Source: CAYTOF01 sp964439435
GTDB taxonomy: Bacteria; Bacillota; Clostridia; Oscillospirales; QAMX01
Assembly: GCA_964439435.1 (NCBI GenBank)
Contig: CAYTOF010000008.1
Coordinates: 1-47,425 of the forward strand
Reading direction: 5' to 3'
Length of the DNA stretch: 47,425 nt
Shown piece by piece: positions 24,962 through 34,317 of the stretch. The first letter of the stretch is position 1. Each line of letters starts with the position of its first letter. The notes below the pieces were generated by a model, which saw nothing but the letters and a program-made list of their open reading frames with translations, was not told where the DNA came from and did not search any database. A program made the translations under genes and the position numbers.

Positions 24962-27817
24962 ATGCATGACATCATTATCAGAGGTGCGCGAGAGCACAAT
25001 CTGAAGAATATAAATCTGACCATCCCCCGAGACAAGTTCATTGTCCTCACCGGGATTTCCGGTTCAGGGAAATCAAGTCTTGCCTTTGACACCATCTATG
25101 CTGAGGGCCAGCGCAGATATGTGGAGTCTCTCTCGGCTTATGCACGTCAATTTTTGGGGCAGATGGACAAGCCGGACCTTGACTCCATCGAGGGATTGTC
25201 CCCGGCGATATCCATAGACCAAAAGACAACCTCCAAAAACCCCCGCTCCACAGTCGGCACTGTGACCGAGATCTATGACTATCTGCGGCTTTTATGGGCG
25301 CGCATTGGCTTGCCGCACTGCCCAAGCTGCGGAAAACCCATAACCCAGCAGACAATAGACCAGATAACAGATGCCATCGCCTCTCTACCGGAGGGGACCA
25401 GAATCCAAATCCTGGCACCTGTCGTCAGGTCACGCAAGGGTGAATACGCCAAAGTGTTTGAAGACGCTCGCAAGAGCGGTTTCGTGCGCGTGCGAGTGGA
25501 CGGCAATCTCTACGACCTTTCGGAGGAAATAAAGCTTGATCGGAACAGAAAACACAATATTGAGATCATCGTCGACAGGCTCATCATCAAAACAGACCTC
25601 CAAAGTCGCATCACCGATTCCATCGAAGTGGCCTCCGCATTGGCGGGCGGTTTAGTAATTGCGGACGTTATTGGCGGAGAAGAACTCCTGTTTTCACAGA
25701 ATTATGCCTGTGATGACTGCGGCATCTCCATAGAAGAGCTGACTCCTCGTATGTTTTCCTTCAACAACCCATATGGCGCATGTCCCGACTGTACAGGACT
25801 CGGTGCCACTCTAAAAATAGACCCCACAAGAATTATCGCTGACAAAGAGCTCTCCATCGGAGAAGGTGCAATCTCCGCAAACGGCTGGAACTACAACGAA
25901 AAAAACCTCATGGCAAAGATGGTTTTCAACGCGATTTCCAAGGAATATAGCATACCCTTGGATAAACCCGTCTCAGAGCTCACCCAAAAACAGCTTGATT
26001 TGTTTTTATACGGCACAAAAGGGCGAAAACTCAGCCTCGAGCGCCCTCCCGAGCACGGCGGTGGGCATTGGCATATGGCCTTTGAAGGCATCATCCCAAG
26101 CCTTGAGCGCCGTTATCGTGAGACATCAAGCGATGATGCCAAATCCTATTATGAAGACTATATGAGTTCAATTCCATGCACCTCCTGTCTCGGCAAAAGG
26201 CTAAAAAAAGAATCCCTTGCCGTGACTGTTGGAGGTTCCAACATCTCCGATTACACACAGCTCTCCATAAACGACGCATACCGTTTTATGGAGGACCTCA
26301 CTCTCAATGAAAAAGACGCCCTCATCGCAGGAAAAGTGATCCATGAAATCCTAGAACGCCTGCGTTTTCTCTCCAGTGTGGGGCTTGAATATCTCACCCT
26401 TGCAAGAAGCGCGGGCAGCCTCTCCGGAGGTGAAAGCCAACGCATACGCCTGGCAACTCAGATCGGAGCCTCTCTCATGGGTGTTTTGTACATACTCGAC
26501 GAGCCCAGTATCGGGCTTCATCAGAGAGACAATGCTCGATTGCTCGAAACCCTCAAGCGTCTGAGAGATATCGGCAATACGCTCATTGTCGTCGAACACG
26601 ACGAGGACACCATGTATGCAGCGGATCACATTGTGGACATGGGACCGGGAGCCGGTGCCCATGGAGGCGATATTGTCTGCCAGGGGACAATCGACGACAT
26701 AAGGGCTTGCCCCGAGTCAATAACGGGCAAATATCTGCGCGGTGAGCGCTTTATCCCCATCCCCGCAGAGCGCCGAAAAGGAAACGGACACATCCTCAGT
26801 GTAAAAGGCGCCCGAGAAAACAATCTCAAAAACATTGATGTTGATTTTCCCCTCGGAAAATTCATCTGCGTGACAGGTGTCTCCGGTTCGGGCAAATCAA
26901 GCCTTGTAAATGAGATTCTTTATAAAAAATTGTCCCACAAGCTCAACGGTTCGCGTGCAAGGGCGGGAGCTCATGACACGATTGAAGGCCTAGAGGCCTT
27001 GGACAAAGTCATAGAGATCAATCAGGCGCCCATAGGCCGCACCCCCCGCTCAAATCCCGCCACATACACCGGAGTTTTTGGAGATATACGCGACCTTTTC
27101 TCACAAACCCAAGATGCCAAAGCAAGAGGTTACAGCCCCGGCCGTTTTTCCTTCAACGTCAGAGGCGGGCGGTGTGAGGCCTGTTCAGGTGACGGGCTCA
27201 TTCGGATAGAGATGCATTTTTTACCTGATGTATATGTTCCCTGCGATGTTTGTAAGGGCAAGCGCTATAATCGAGAGACATTGGAAGTTCGCTACAGGGG
27301 CAAGAACATACACGACGTGCTCATGATGTCCGCCGACGAAGCTCTTGAGTTTTTTGAAAATCACCCTCCCATCAGACGTAAACTTGCAACGCTCCACGAG
27401 GTGGGACTTGGATATATCAGGCTCGGACAGCCCTCCACAACGCTTTCAGGCGGTGAAGCTCAGCGTGTCAAGCTTGCCACGGAACTCTCAAAACGCGCTA
27501 CGGGCAGAACACTGTATGTTTTGGATGAGCCCACCACCGGCTTGCACATAGCCGATGTGCACAAGCTCATTGATGTCCTGTCCTCTCTCACGGAAGACGG
27601 CAATACAATTATCGTCATTGAGCACAACCTCGAAGTGATAAAAGTTGCCGACCACATCATAGACCTCGGCCCCGAAGGCGGGGATATGGGTGGCCAAGTC
27701 ATATGTTTTGGGACTCCGGAAGAGGTTTCGCAGTGTGAGCACTCATACACGGGCATGTTCATAAAGCAATATCTCAAAACAAGATCTGCCGACACTCATC
27801 CCAAAGGGGCCTCTTGA
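24962..27817 (+). CDS. uvrA: Excinuclease ABC subunit A
   Basis: 951 residues. Two ABC ATPase modules: Walker A GISGSGKSS near residue 31, signature LSGGESQRIRLA, then the second Walker A GVSGSGKSS and LSGGEAQRVKLA, with both Walker B segments (LYILDEPSIGLH and LYVLDEPTTGLH). Zinc modules are seen as CPSC, CDDC with CPDC, and CEAC with CDVC. UvrA dimers find DNA damage and load UvrB. It continues the uvrB operon. No clear terminator follows the stop; a new promoter begins 45 bases later. Confidence 0.98.
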   Translation: MHDIIIRGAREHNLKNINLTIPRDKFIVLTGISGSGKSSLAFDTIYAEGQRRYVESLSAYARQFLGQMDKPDLDSIEGLSPAISIDQKTTSKNPRSTVGTVTEIYDYLRLLWARIGLPHCPSCGKPITQQTIDQITDAIASLPEGTRIQILAPVVRSRKGEYAKVFEDARKSGFVRVRVDGNLYDLSEEIKLDRNRKHNIEIIVDRLIIKTDLQSRITDSIEVASALAGGLVIADVIGGEELLFSQNYACDDCGISIEELTPRMFSFNNPYGACPDCTGLGATLKIDPTRIIADKELSIGEGAISANGWNYNEKNLMAKMVFNAISKEYSIPLDKPVSELTQKQLDLFLYGTKGRKLSLERPPEHGGGHWHMAFEGIIPSLERRYRETSSDDAKSYYEDYMSSIPCTSCLGKRLKKESLAVTVGGSNISDYTQLSINDAYRFMEDLTLNEKDALIAGKVIHEILERLRFLSSVGLEYLTLARSAGSLSGGESQRIRLATQIGASLMGVLYILDEPSIGLHQRDNARLLETLKRLRDIGNTLIVVEHDEDTMYAADHIVDMGPGAGAHGGDIVCQGTIDDIRACPESITGKYLRGERFIPIPAERRKGNGHILSVKGARENNLKNIDVDFPLGKFICVTGVSGSGKSSLVNEILYKKLSHKLNGSRARAGAHDTIEGLEALDKVIEINQAPIGRTPRSNPATYTGVFGDIRDLFSQTQDAKARGYSPGRFSFNVRGGRCEACSGDGLIRIEMHFLPDVYVPCDVCKGKRYNRETLEVRYRGKNIHDVLMMSADEALEFFENHPPIRRKLATLHEVGLGYIRLGQPSTTLSGGEAQRVKLATELSKRATGRTLYVLDEPTTGLHIADVHKLIDVLSSLTEDGNTIIVIEHNLEVIKVADHIIDLGPEGGDMGGQVICFGTPEEVSQCEHSYTGMFIKQYLKTRSADTHPKGAS

Positions 27818-27861
27818 ACACCCTTTTCTCCATCTGTCAACCGATTACTTTTCACCAATTA

Positions 27862-27890
27862 TTGACATTAACCCTTTGTTTTGCTAATAT
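27862..27890 (+). promoter_or_regulatory. Promoter of the Ig-repeat/transglutaminase-like gene
   Basis: TTGACA (27862-27867) and TAATAT (27885-27890) with a 17-base spacer, 34 bases before the GTG start. Confidence 0.7.
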
Positions 27891-27923
27891 TAAGACAATA
27901 AACGGCCCGGAGGTGAAGGGCAC

Positions 27924-29828
27924 GTGAAAAAATATCTTGTCGGACTGTTGATGGTCATATGTGCGCTCCTGATCATATTTTCCGCTGTCTACATCATCAC
28001 CATTATGACCGCCCCGGGTGTTGATAAAATTGTGTTGCTCAAGACAAATCTCACCCTCGAACCCGGTATGTCCACATCCCTTGAATACGTTCACTTCCCG
28101 GAAAACTTGCCCACACCAAGTGTTTTTTGGAGTTCCAGCAATCCGGAAATCATATCCGTGGACAACGGTATCATCAGTGCGCTCCAAACAGGCAATGCCA
28201 CGGTGAGGGTACATGCGGGAAATGTATATGCGGAATGCAATGTGACTGTATTGCGTTCTGTTTTGACGGTCATTTTAACACCTTCCTATGTTGAGCTGGA
28301 ATTGCACGATCAAATACAGCTGTCAGCTAGGTTGCAACCTGCAGACGCTTCCTTTAAAAGCATAACCTGGTCCTCGGAGGACGAAAGCGTGGCAAGCGTT
28401 GACAGTGATGGATATGTATATGCAAATTCCCCCGGGATAACCACTGTCACAGCAGCAGCTCACAATGGCATCATGGGGACCTGCCGTGTGCATGTCTACA
28501 TACCCGTATCGGAACTGGTCTTTGATGAAGTCGAGCTGCTGCTCAATCTGCATGAAAGCCACACCTTGCTCCCTCAAATATATCCCGAAAACGCCACCAA
28601 AACCGAGCTTACATGGGAATCGGAAAATCCCGACATTGTCTCCGTGGATTCAGACGGCGTGCTGAACGCCCTTGTCGGCGGGACAACATCTGTCCGCGCC
28701 ACGGCCCCAAGCGGCGTGAGCGCCGCCTGCCGTATCACAGTTGTCCAAAAAGCCGAAAAAATCACTCTCTCCGACACAGAGTTGTTTCTTGAAACCGGTG
28801 AAATCTACAAATTGACCGCCGAGGTTTTTCCGGAAACCGCGGACATCGAGAACATGATATGGGAGTCAAGTGACCCGAAGGTTGCACAGGTGGAATCAGA
28901 CGGTTCCGTAACCGCTCTGAGTCCGGGTGTGGCCATCATATCCATTCGCCTTGATGAAGTGGCCGCCGCTTGCGACGTTGCGGTGTCGACGCCTGAGCCT
29001 TTCCTCAAAATACAGGAAAGCCTTGTTTTAAAAAATGGAGATCATCTATATCCGGATCTCTTTTTACAAAACATCAGGGCAGATGAGCTTACCTATATCT
29101 CAAGTGAACCCAAAGTCGCCACGGTTGACCGCGGCGGAATGATCAAGGCTCTTTCCGTCGGTGCCACCACCATAACCGCAAAGGCTCCCTGCGGCATTGC
29201 CTCAAAGTGCAATGTGACCGTTCTCACTCAGACAGAAACCGTTGAATATCACTTTACAGGGCCATCAGAAAAGGCCCTGTCTTTAACGCTTGAAATCCCC
29301 ACAGAACTTTACAAGAGCTTTAAAAACACGCCCGTAAACAGCGTGTATTTCGACACTGCCTATGCGCAGATCATACGCGATATAAGAGACGATGTGTTTT
29401 TATCCCATGCAGCAAAGCAATTTCGCGCGCTTGCCCTGTCTCAGGGGCTTTCCGAATCGGAACTGGTGAGTGTCCTTGCATGCTTTGTGCAAAACCTGCC
29501 CGCTGACGGCTATGCGGATTCAAGTGCGACAAAAAGCAGGCCCAAATTCCCCGTCGAAACCCTTTATGAACGACAAGGCAACGACAAAGACGCATCCCTG
29601 CTGCTTGCGGCTCTGCTTGACTCCCTCGGATTTAAAACTGCGCTTGTCATTTTCGACGATCATATGGCTGTGGGCATATGTGCCGATATAGGTTTGTCCG
29701 GAGCTTATTTTCCCTACATGGGCAAGTTGTTTTTCTATGTCGAAGCTTCAATGCCTGGATTTGCCCCCGGGGTCATGCCGGAACGATACTGCGGCACGGA
29801 AGCTGTTTTGATGCTGGTTTCAGCCTGA
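27924..29828 (+). CDS. Membrane-anchored protein with five BIG2-like Ig repeats and a cysteine-less transglutaminase-like domain
   Basis: 634 residues from a GTG start behind GGAGGTG. An N-terminal membrane anchor or uncleaved signal (residues 3-30) is followed by five repeats of about 80 residues of the bacterial Ig-like (BIG2) type, each with a pattern such as ITWSSEDESVASVDSDG and a closing CxVxV strand (about residues 33-110, 111-193, 194-277, 278-354 and 355-435). After a linker, residues about 470-630 look like a transglutaminase-like domain (PVETLYERQGNDKDASLLLAALLDSLG, then VIFDDHMAVG with H580). The usual G-D-C-x-D is G-N-D-K-D, so the catalytic Cys is Asp (D554). A non-catalytic surface protein, possibly binding peptidoglycan or protein, is the likeliest reading. 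Neighbours are xpaC and telA. Confidence 0.75.
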   Translation: MKKYLVGLLMVICALLIIFSAVYIITIMTAPGVDKIVLLKTNLTLEPGMSTSLEYVHFPENLPTPSVFWSSSNPEIISVDNGIISALQTGNATVRVHAGNVYAECNVTVLRSVLTVILTPSYVELELHDQIQLSARLQPADASFKSITWSSEDESVASVDSDGYVYANSPGITTVTAAAHNGIMGTCRVHVYIPVSELVFDEVELLLNLHESHTLLPQIYPENATKTELTWESENPDIVSVDSDGVLNALVGGTTSVRATAPSGVSAACRITVVQKAEKITLSDTELFLETGEIYKLTAEVFPETADIENMIWESSDPKVAQVESDGSVTALSPGVAIISIRLDEVAAACDVAVSTPEPFLKIQESLVLKNGDHLYPDLFLQNIRADELTYISSEPKVATVDRGGMIKALSVGATTITAKAPCGIASKCNVTVLTQTETVEYHFTGPSEKALSLTLEIPTELYKSFKNTPVNSVYFDTAYAQIIRDIRDDVFLSHAAKQFRALALSQGLSESELVSVLACFVQNLPADGYADSSATKSRPKFPVETLYERQGNDKDASLLLAALLDSLGFKTALVIFDDHMAVGICADIGLSGAYFPYMGKLFFYVEASMPGFAPGVMPERYCGTEAVLMLVSA

Positions 29829-29849
29829 TCCACACCTGTATTAATACCA

Positions 29850-29891
29850 CAAGGCGATGCGGAATATTTATCTGCATCGCCTTGAGTTTTT
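29850..29891 (+). terminator. Intrinsic terminator after the Ig-repeat gene
   Basis: CAAGGCGATGC (29850-29860) pairs with GCATCGCCTTG (29874-29884), followed by AG and five T. It separates the upstream gene from the xpaC operon. Confidence 0.85.
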
Positions 29892-29910
29892 GGCTGATAA
29901 AGTATATAAT
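29882..29910 (+). promoter_or_regulatory. Promoter of the xpaC-telA operon
   Basis: TTGAGT (29882-29887), within the terminator's last arm, and TATAAT (29905-29910) with a 17-base spacer, 51 bases before the GTG start. The -35 is weak and other AT-rich -10 options lie beside it. Confidence 0.5.
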
Positions 29911-29960
29911 ATAATAAAATCATAACAATTTTCGGCTCAACAAATTGCGGAGGATCAAAG

Positions 29961-30617
29961 GTGCGCAGAGTTCTCATAAAGTCCGCCATACCTGTTTATG
30001 CCATCGCCCTGGCGTGGATGCTTTGGGTGCTTATTCTGCCCCTGTATCTATGGTGGCATTTCCTTTTGGCCACGGTGATTTCTGCGCTCTTTTATTTCGG
30101 CGCTTCCCTTATTTGGAAAGGCGAAGAGGTGTTTTTGCCCAAGCCCGCACCCAAACCCGAAAAAACAGGAAATGAAGAGCTTGACAAATTTATCGAAGAT
30201 GGTCGTGCGGCGACGGCAGAGTTGAATCGCCTCTACCACAGTATCAGAGATCCTGAGATGCGCAAGGAGATAGAGAGACTTTTAAACGCCTCCGGAAAGA
30301 TATTTTCACACATAAAAGCTCATCCGCAAAAGCTGAAAAATGTGCGCCGATTCACAAATTACTATTTGCCGACAACACTGAAAATTTTAAACGCCTACGA
30401 TCGCCTAGGCTCTCAGGGTATAGCGGGAGAACATATTGACGGCACTATGGTTTCCATAGAAAACATCTCTCGAACAATTTCCGTTTCTTTTGAAAAACAA
30501 TTGGACGCCCTGTTCGCAGACGAAGCCCTTGACATCTCCACCGACATCACAGTGCTGGAAAATCTTTTAAAATCCGAAGGTTTAACTACACAAAATCCCA
30601 CACCACAGGACTCATAA
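29961..30617 (+). CDS. xpaC: XpaC-family membrane protein
   Basis: 218 residues from a GTG start behind GCGGAGGA. Two hydrophobic segments near residues 8-28 and 31-48 are followed by a soluble, helix-rich domain (EELDKFIEDGRAATAELNRLYHSIRD and FTNYYLPTTLKILNAYDRLGSQG). The tail matches the 5-bromo-4-chloroindolyl phosphate hydrolysis protein family (XpaC), whose true role is unknown but which is regularly encoded just before telA, as here (30-base gap). The family name comes from a dye-hydrolysis phenotype and does not imply phosphatase activity here. Confidence 0.85.
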   Translation: MRRVLIKSAIPVYAIALAWMLWVLILPLYLWWHFLLATVISALFYFGASLIWKGEEVFLPKPAPKPEKTGNEELDKFIEDGRAATAELNRLYHSIRDPEMRKEIERLLNASGKIFSHIKAHPQKLKNVRRFTNYYLPTTLKILNAYDRLGSQGIAGEHIDGTMVSIENISRTISVSFEKQLDALFADEALDISTDITVLENLLKSEGLTTQNPTPQDS

Positions 30618-30647
30618 TGCCGGAACCCACAGGAAAGGATGTAAAAT

Positions 30648-31817
30648 ATGAACGAACACGAAAACACAGTGCTCACACTCGCACCAAATTTAGATGCGAC
30701 CCGGATACCCTCCCTCGACCTCACGCCCACAAAAAGTGAAGAAGCTCTCGCCCTGACCCGTGCACAGGATCTGAAAGCCACCATGCCTGATGAAAAGGCA
30801 TTTTCCGATGAGGACAGACGCATCATAGATCTGTTTGCGGAGCAAATTGACCTGCGTGACTCCACGGCGGTGCTGCAATACGGGGCAGCGGCACAAAAGA
30901 AAATCTCTGATTTTTCCGGGAGCGCACTTGAAAAAGTGAGAACCAAGGACCTCGGCGTGGTCGGAGATGCTCTCTCGGGGTTGGTTAACGAGATGAAGAG
31001 CTTTACCCCCTCCTCTCAGAAAAAAGGCTTTATGGGGCTTTTTGGCAAGGGCAAAACCAAGCTTTCCCACTTGAAAACCCGTTATGCAAAGGCTGAAACA
31101 AATGTGGACGCTGTTGCGGAATTGCTCGAAGACCATCAAGTGCAGCTCTTAAAGGACGCCGCATTGTTTGACAAACTCTATGAGATGAACATTGTCTTTT
31201 ACAAAGAACTGACCATGTACATTCTCGCTGGGAAGAAAAAGCTTGAAGAAGCACGAGCCACCGAGCTTGAAGAACTGAGACAAAAGGCTTTGCAGACAAA
31301 TACACCTGAAGACGCACAAAACTACAACGATTTTGCAGAGCTGTGCAACAGATTTGAAAAGCGCCTGCACGACCTTGAGTTGACACGCGCTATCTCCATT
31401 CAGCTCGGCCCTCAGACACGGATGTTGCAAAACAACGATGCTCTCATGGTCGAAAAAATCCAAACCTCCCTCATGAACACCATCCCTCTCTGGAAAAGTC
31501 AGCTCGTGCTGGCCCTTGGAATCGAACACTCCCGCCGTGCCACAGCCGCACAAAGTGCGGTGACAAATGCCACGAATGAGCTCTTACGCAAAAACGCAGA
31601 GATGCTTCGAGCCAGCACAGTGGAAACCGCCAAGGAGGCAGAGCGCAGCATAGTTGACATAGAAACCCTGCAATATACGAACAATGAGCTGATAGCCACC
31701 CTTGACGATGTGCTGCAAATTCAACGCGACGGGGCACAAAAGCGCAAAGAAGCGGAAGTCGAACTTGTCCGCATAGAAGGAGAACTTAAACAAAAGCTGC
31801 TTGAACTGCGCGGCTAA
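30648..31817 (+). CDS. telA: TelA-like toxic anion resistance family protein
   Basis: 389 residues, helix- and charge-rich with coiled-coil character, no signal or membrane segment. The order of segments (a short disordered N-terminus, GLFGKGKTKLSHLKTRYAKAETNVDAVAELLEDHQVQLLKD, then ELTMYILAGKKKLEE and VEKIQTSLMNTIPLWKSQLVLALG) is that of the TelA/KlaA family, linked to tellurite or other envelope stress resistance. It directly follows xpaC and its TAA is adjacent to the ATG of the next gene, so all four genes form one operon. Confidence 0.9.
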   Translation: MNEHENTVLTLAPNLDATRIPSLDLTPTKSEEALALTRAQDLKATMPDEKAFSDEDRRIIDLFAEQIDLRDSTAVLQYGAAAQKKISDFSGSALEKVRTKDLGVVGDALSGLVNEMKSFTPSSQKKGFMGLFGKGKTKLSHLKTRYAKAETNVDAVAELLEDHQVQLLKDAALFDKLYEMNIVFYKELTMYILAGKKKLEEARATELEELRQKALQTNTPEDAQNYNDFAELCNRFEKRLHDLELTRAISIQLGPQTRMLQNNDALMVEKIQTSLMNTIPLWKSQLVLALGIEHSRRATAAQSAVTNATNELLRKNAEMLRASTVETAKEAERSIVDIETLQYTNNELIATLDDVLQIQRDGAQKRKEAEVELVRIEGELKQKLLELRG

Positions 31818-32387
31818 ATGTTGGATTGGGTGAGTGCAATGCGGTTTTTAAAAAACAGAAACTTTGCGATAAGTCTAACTGCGGTGCTGATTTTGCTGTC
31901 AGTTCTTTTAGGAGTCCGCAAATCCCTGGTGTCCCTCCATAACGACACTGTGTCCGTTTTTGAAAAAGGCATTCCGGGAGAAGGGCAAAGCATCTCCCAA
32001 ATATTGAACTCCCGTATTTCAAATGCCAAAAACATCATCACCTTGTCAAAACGGTATTTGGACACAGGTTCTCCTCTCATCACTGACTTGTCCCTTGGCA
32101 TTGACAATCTGCAAAAGGCTTCCGGTGTAAAAGATACTTATAATGCGGACAATGCCCTCACCATAGCCTATGAAAAGCTGACTGAAGAGCTTTTTTTAGA
32201 GCCCTTGAGTGATTATGATCGAACACAACTTTTTAGGTTGAAAGACGAGCTGAAATCGGACAGTCTGAAGCTCAACCACAACGGCTATAATGAAGCTGCC
32301 AAAAAGTTCAACAAAATACTGAGTTCCTTCCCGTCGAATCTTTTGAGCAAAATAGTTTTTGTCTCGAAAGCCGAGTTGTTTGGATAA
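31818..32387 (+). CDS. LemA-like membrane protein
   Basis: 189 residues. A single hydrophobic segment (about residues 16-33) precedes a helical domain. The C-terminal HNGYNEAAKKFNKILSSFPS and SKIVFVSKAELFG agree with the end of LemA proteins, where a YN-x-x-x-x-x-FN pattern and a short FPxxx tail are typical; the N-terminal half is more divergent. The ATG immediately after the telA stop is used; ATG at 31839 (MRFLKNRN) is possible and would give a conventional basic N-terminus. LemA plus TPM-domain proteins occur together in many bacteria, as here. Confidence 0.65.
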   Translation: MLDWVSAMRFLKNRNFAISLTAVLILLSVLLGVRKSLVSLHNDTVSVFEKGIPGEGQSISQILNSRISNAKNIITLSKRYLDTGSPLITDLSLGIDNLQKASGVKDTYNADNALTIAYEKLTEELFLEPLSDYDRTQLFRLKDELKSDSLKLNHNGYNEAAKKFNKILSSFPSNLLSKIVFVSKAELFG

Positions 32388-32399
32388 AGGAAATCCAAG

Positions 32400-33386
32400 A
32401 TGAAGAAATCAAAAATCAATATAGTTTTATTGTTTGCGGCAATAGCTTTGCTATGCTCGGTTTTTTCAGCCTGTTCAAAAGAAAAACCCGAAAACATAAA
32501 GCTCAACATAGATCCGCCTGCGGCGATATATGTCGGGGACTATGCGGATGTGCTTTCTCAGCCCACAAAGCAACACATACTGGCCAAGGCCGCTGCCCTT
32601 GATTATTTAACGGGAGCTCAGATTGTTGTCCTGACAGTGCATTTTCTTGACGGTGAGGACATTGAAAACTATGCCTATAAGGTTTTCAACAAATGGGGTA
32701 TTGGCAGTTCTGCCAAAAACAACGGGCTGTTGCTTTTGGTCGCCATAGGAGAGGACAACTACTGGGCTTTGCAAGGAATGGGGATTGAAAACAATCTCAC
32801 CAGTTGGATGCTCGGTGACTTTCTTTATGACTATCTGGAAGCGGATTTTGCCGCAGGCAACTATGATGCGGGGATAAAAAAGGTCTTTGACCGCTTTCTC
32901 TTGTGGTTTGAGGACTTTTATGACATAGACACCGCCACAGTCTACGACCAAAACGGCGACTTTGTCGAGGAATTTAATCCCTCCTACGGCGGTGGTAGTG
33001 TGTTAAATTCAGCATTGCTCACCTTTTTAACACTGGTCGTGTTTTTTGGCATTGTCATCGCCGTTATTGTCCTTGGAGACTTTATCAGATACAGAAGATA
33101 TCGCAGACTATATTATCGGCCTGGTGTCATCATCCCCCCCGTTGTCTATTATCCCTTTATATTTGGACGGCGACGCATATACGGCAGTTACAGACCTCGC
33201 CCACCCGGCGGTCCCCGCAGACCCGGAGGTTTTGGAGGTGGCGGGACTGGCGGATCCTCCGGCGGTGGTTCAAGAGGCAACTTTGGCGGTGGACGTTCAA
33301 GCGGCGGCGGCGCCGGCAGAGGTGGGTTTAGCGGCGGCAGCTTTGGCGGTGGGCGTTCCGGAGGTGGCGGAGCAGGACGCAGATAG
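32400..33386 (+). CDS. TPM-domain (YgcG-type) lipoprotein with glycine-rich tail
   Basis: 328 residues. A lipoprotein signal ends at VFSAC (C25). Residues about 38-178 are a TPM domain (YVGDYADVLSQPTKQHI, then TGAQIVVLTVHFLDG, NKWGIGSSAKNNGLLLLVA and WALQGMGIENNL). A single membrane segment follows (about residues 199-224), then a tyrosine/arginine-rich stretch and a low-complexity Gly/Ser/Arg tail (about 258-328). Such proteins are thought to act in envelope quality control; the tail often occurs in this family. It ends the xpaC-telA-lemA-like operon and is followed by a strong terminator. Confidence 0.88.
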   Translation: MKKSKINIVLLFAAIALLCSVFSACSKEKPENIKLNIDPPAAIYVGDYADVLSQPTKQHILAKAAALDYLTGAQIVVLTVHFLDGEDIENYAYKVFNKWGIGSSAKNNGLLLLVAIGEDNYWALQGMGIENNLTSWMLGDFLYDYLEADFAAGNYDAGIKKVFDRFLLWFEDFYDIDTATVYDQNGDFVEEFNPSYGGGSVLNSALLTFLTLVVFFGIVIAVIVLGDFIRYRRYRRLYYRPGVIIPPVVYYPFIFGRRRIYGSYRPRPPGGPRRPGGFGGGGTGGSSGGGSRGNFGGGRSSGGGAGRGGFSGGSFGGGRSGGGGAGRR

Positions 33387-33430
33387 GCCTCTCTATCCGT
33401 ATATCAACACAATTTATTGTAAAATTCCGC

Positions 33431-33460
33431 AAAGGTCAAAGCATATGCTTTGACCTTTTT
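33431..33460 (+). terminator. Intrinsic terminator after the TPM gene
   Basis: AAAGGTCAAAGC (33431-33442) pairs perfectly with GCTTTGACCTTT (33447-33458) around a 4-base loop and continues with T. It ends the xpaC operon and insulates pyrH. Confidence 0.9.
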
Positions 33461-33471
33461 GCTTACTCTGA

Positions 33472-33501
33472 TTGATTTTGAAGACATAAATATGGTATAA
33501 T
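33472..33501 (+). promoter_or_regulatory. Promoter of pyrH and the downstream cluster
   Basis: TTGATT (33472-33477) and TATAAT (33496-33501) with an 18-base spacer, about 97 bases before the pyrH ATG. The rpsB-tsf pair that often precedes pyrH is absent here. Confidence 0.65.
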
Positions 33502-33597
33502 AAACCAAGCTAAATATTTAAGCATATTAAAAAGCCCCTTCTGACATTGCGCCGTTACCGGCCAAATTTGTTCACAATTTTTGATCGGAGAGATTTC

Positions 33598-34242
33598 ATG
33601 GGTATAGCAAAATACAAAAGGATTCTTGTCAAAATCAGCGGTGAAGCTCTGGCAGGAGAAAAGGGCTTTGGATTGGATTCAACAATTGTCGGCAAGTTCT
33701 GTGACGCCATAAAAGCCTGTGTGGATATGGGAGTGCAAGTCGCAATCGTTGCCGGAGGAGGCAACTTTTGGAGAGGCGCAAAGGACGGTCACAGCATGGA
33801 GCGCTCCCGTGCCGACCATATCGGAATGCTGGCAACGGCTATGAACAGCCTTGCCCTTGCAGATGCCCTCGAACAGCGCAATATACCTGTGCGGGTACAG
33901 ACGGCAATAGAGATGCGCGCCTTTGCGGAGCCTTATATCAGGTTACGAGCGGAAAGTCACTTGGAAAAAGGCCGTGTGGTTATTTTCGGATGCGGAACAG
34001 GAAATCCTTTCTTCACCACAGACACAGCCGCCGTTCTCAGAGCGACCGAAATCGGCGCAGACATCACGATGCTTGCCAAAAACGTTGACGGTGTCTACGA
34101 CGAAGACCCCAAAACAAACCCAAATGCAAAGCGTTTTTCCCATCTCACACACAAAGAAGTGCTCAGTCTCGGCCTTGCAGCCTTCGATTCCACCGCCGCT
34201 TCTCTCTCTATGGACAACAACATGCCCGTGCTTCTGTTTGCC
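33598..34242 (+). CDS. pyrH: UMP kinase, 3' end lost at an assembly gap
   Basis: 215 clear residues of a protein usually near 240. Amino-acid-kinase features are seen: RILVKISGEALAG, then VAIVAGGGNFWRGA, MLATAMNSLALADALEQ, TGNPFFTTDTAAVLRATEIGAD and KNVDGVYDEDPKTNP. It makes UDP from UMP and is essential for RNA, cell-wall and phospholipid precursors. The start at 33598 follows CGGAGA. Homology stops at residue 215 (34242): the frame runs into unrelated sequence, stops at 34267-34269, and ten Ns follow. The gene is almost certainly intact in the genome. It leads the frr-uppS-cdsA-dxr-rseP-ispG-polC series. Confidence 0.93.
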
Positions 34243-34317
34243 TGTTATGTTCTTATCAGTAACATCTAAATCCCCACCCAATTGGGGAATAATATCTTCA
34301 ACAACATTTTCAAAATA
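34243..34317. other. Probable chimeric contig end next to the N gap
   Basis: This 75-base stretch does not continue pyrH in any frame and is much richer in A and T than the flanks. On the minus strand it reads as a plausible protein piece (ENVVEDIIPQLGG). It contains CCCAATTGGG, a 10-base palindrome. It is best explained as a misassembled end from another locus or genome. Confidence 0.55.

Noticed and set aside
33046..33453. A 135-codon frame overlapping the glycine-rich tail of the TPM protein
   Set aside because: A frame-shifted reading of GGN-rich repeats giving Ala/Val-rich sequence; no start signal, and the TPM reading frame explains the region.
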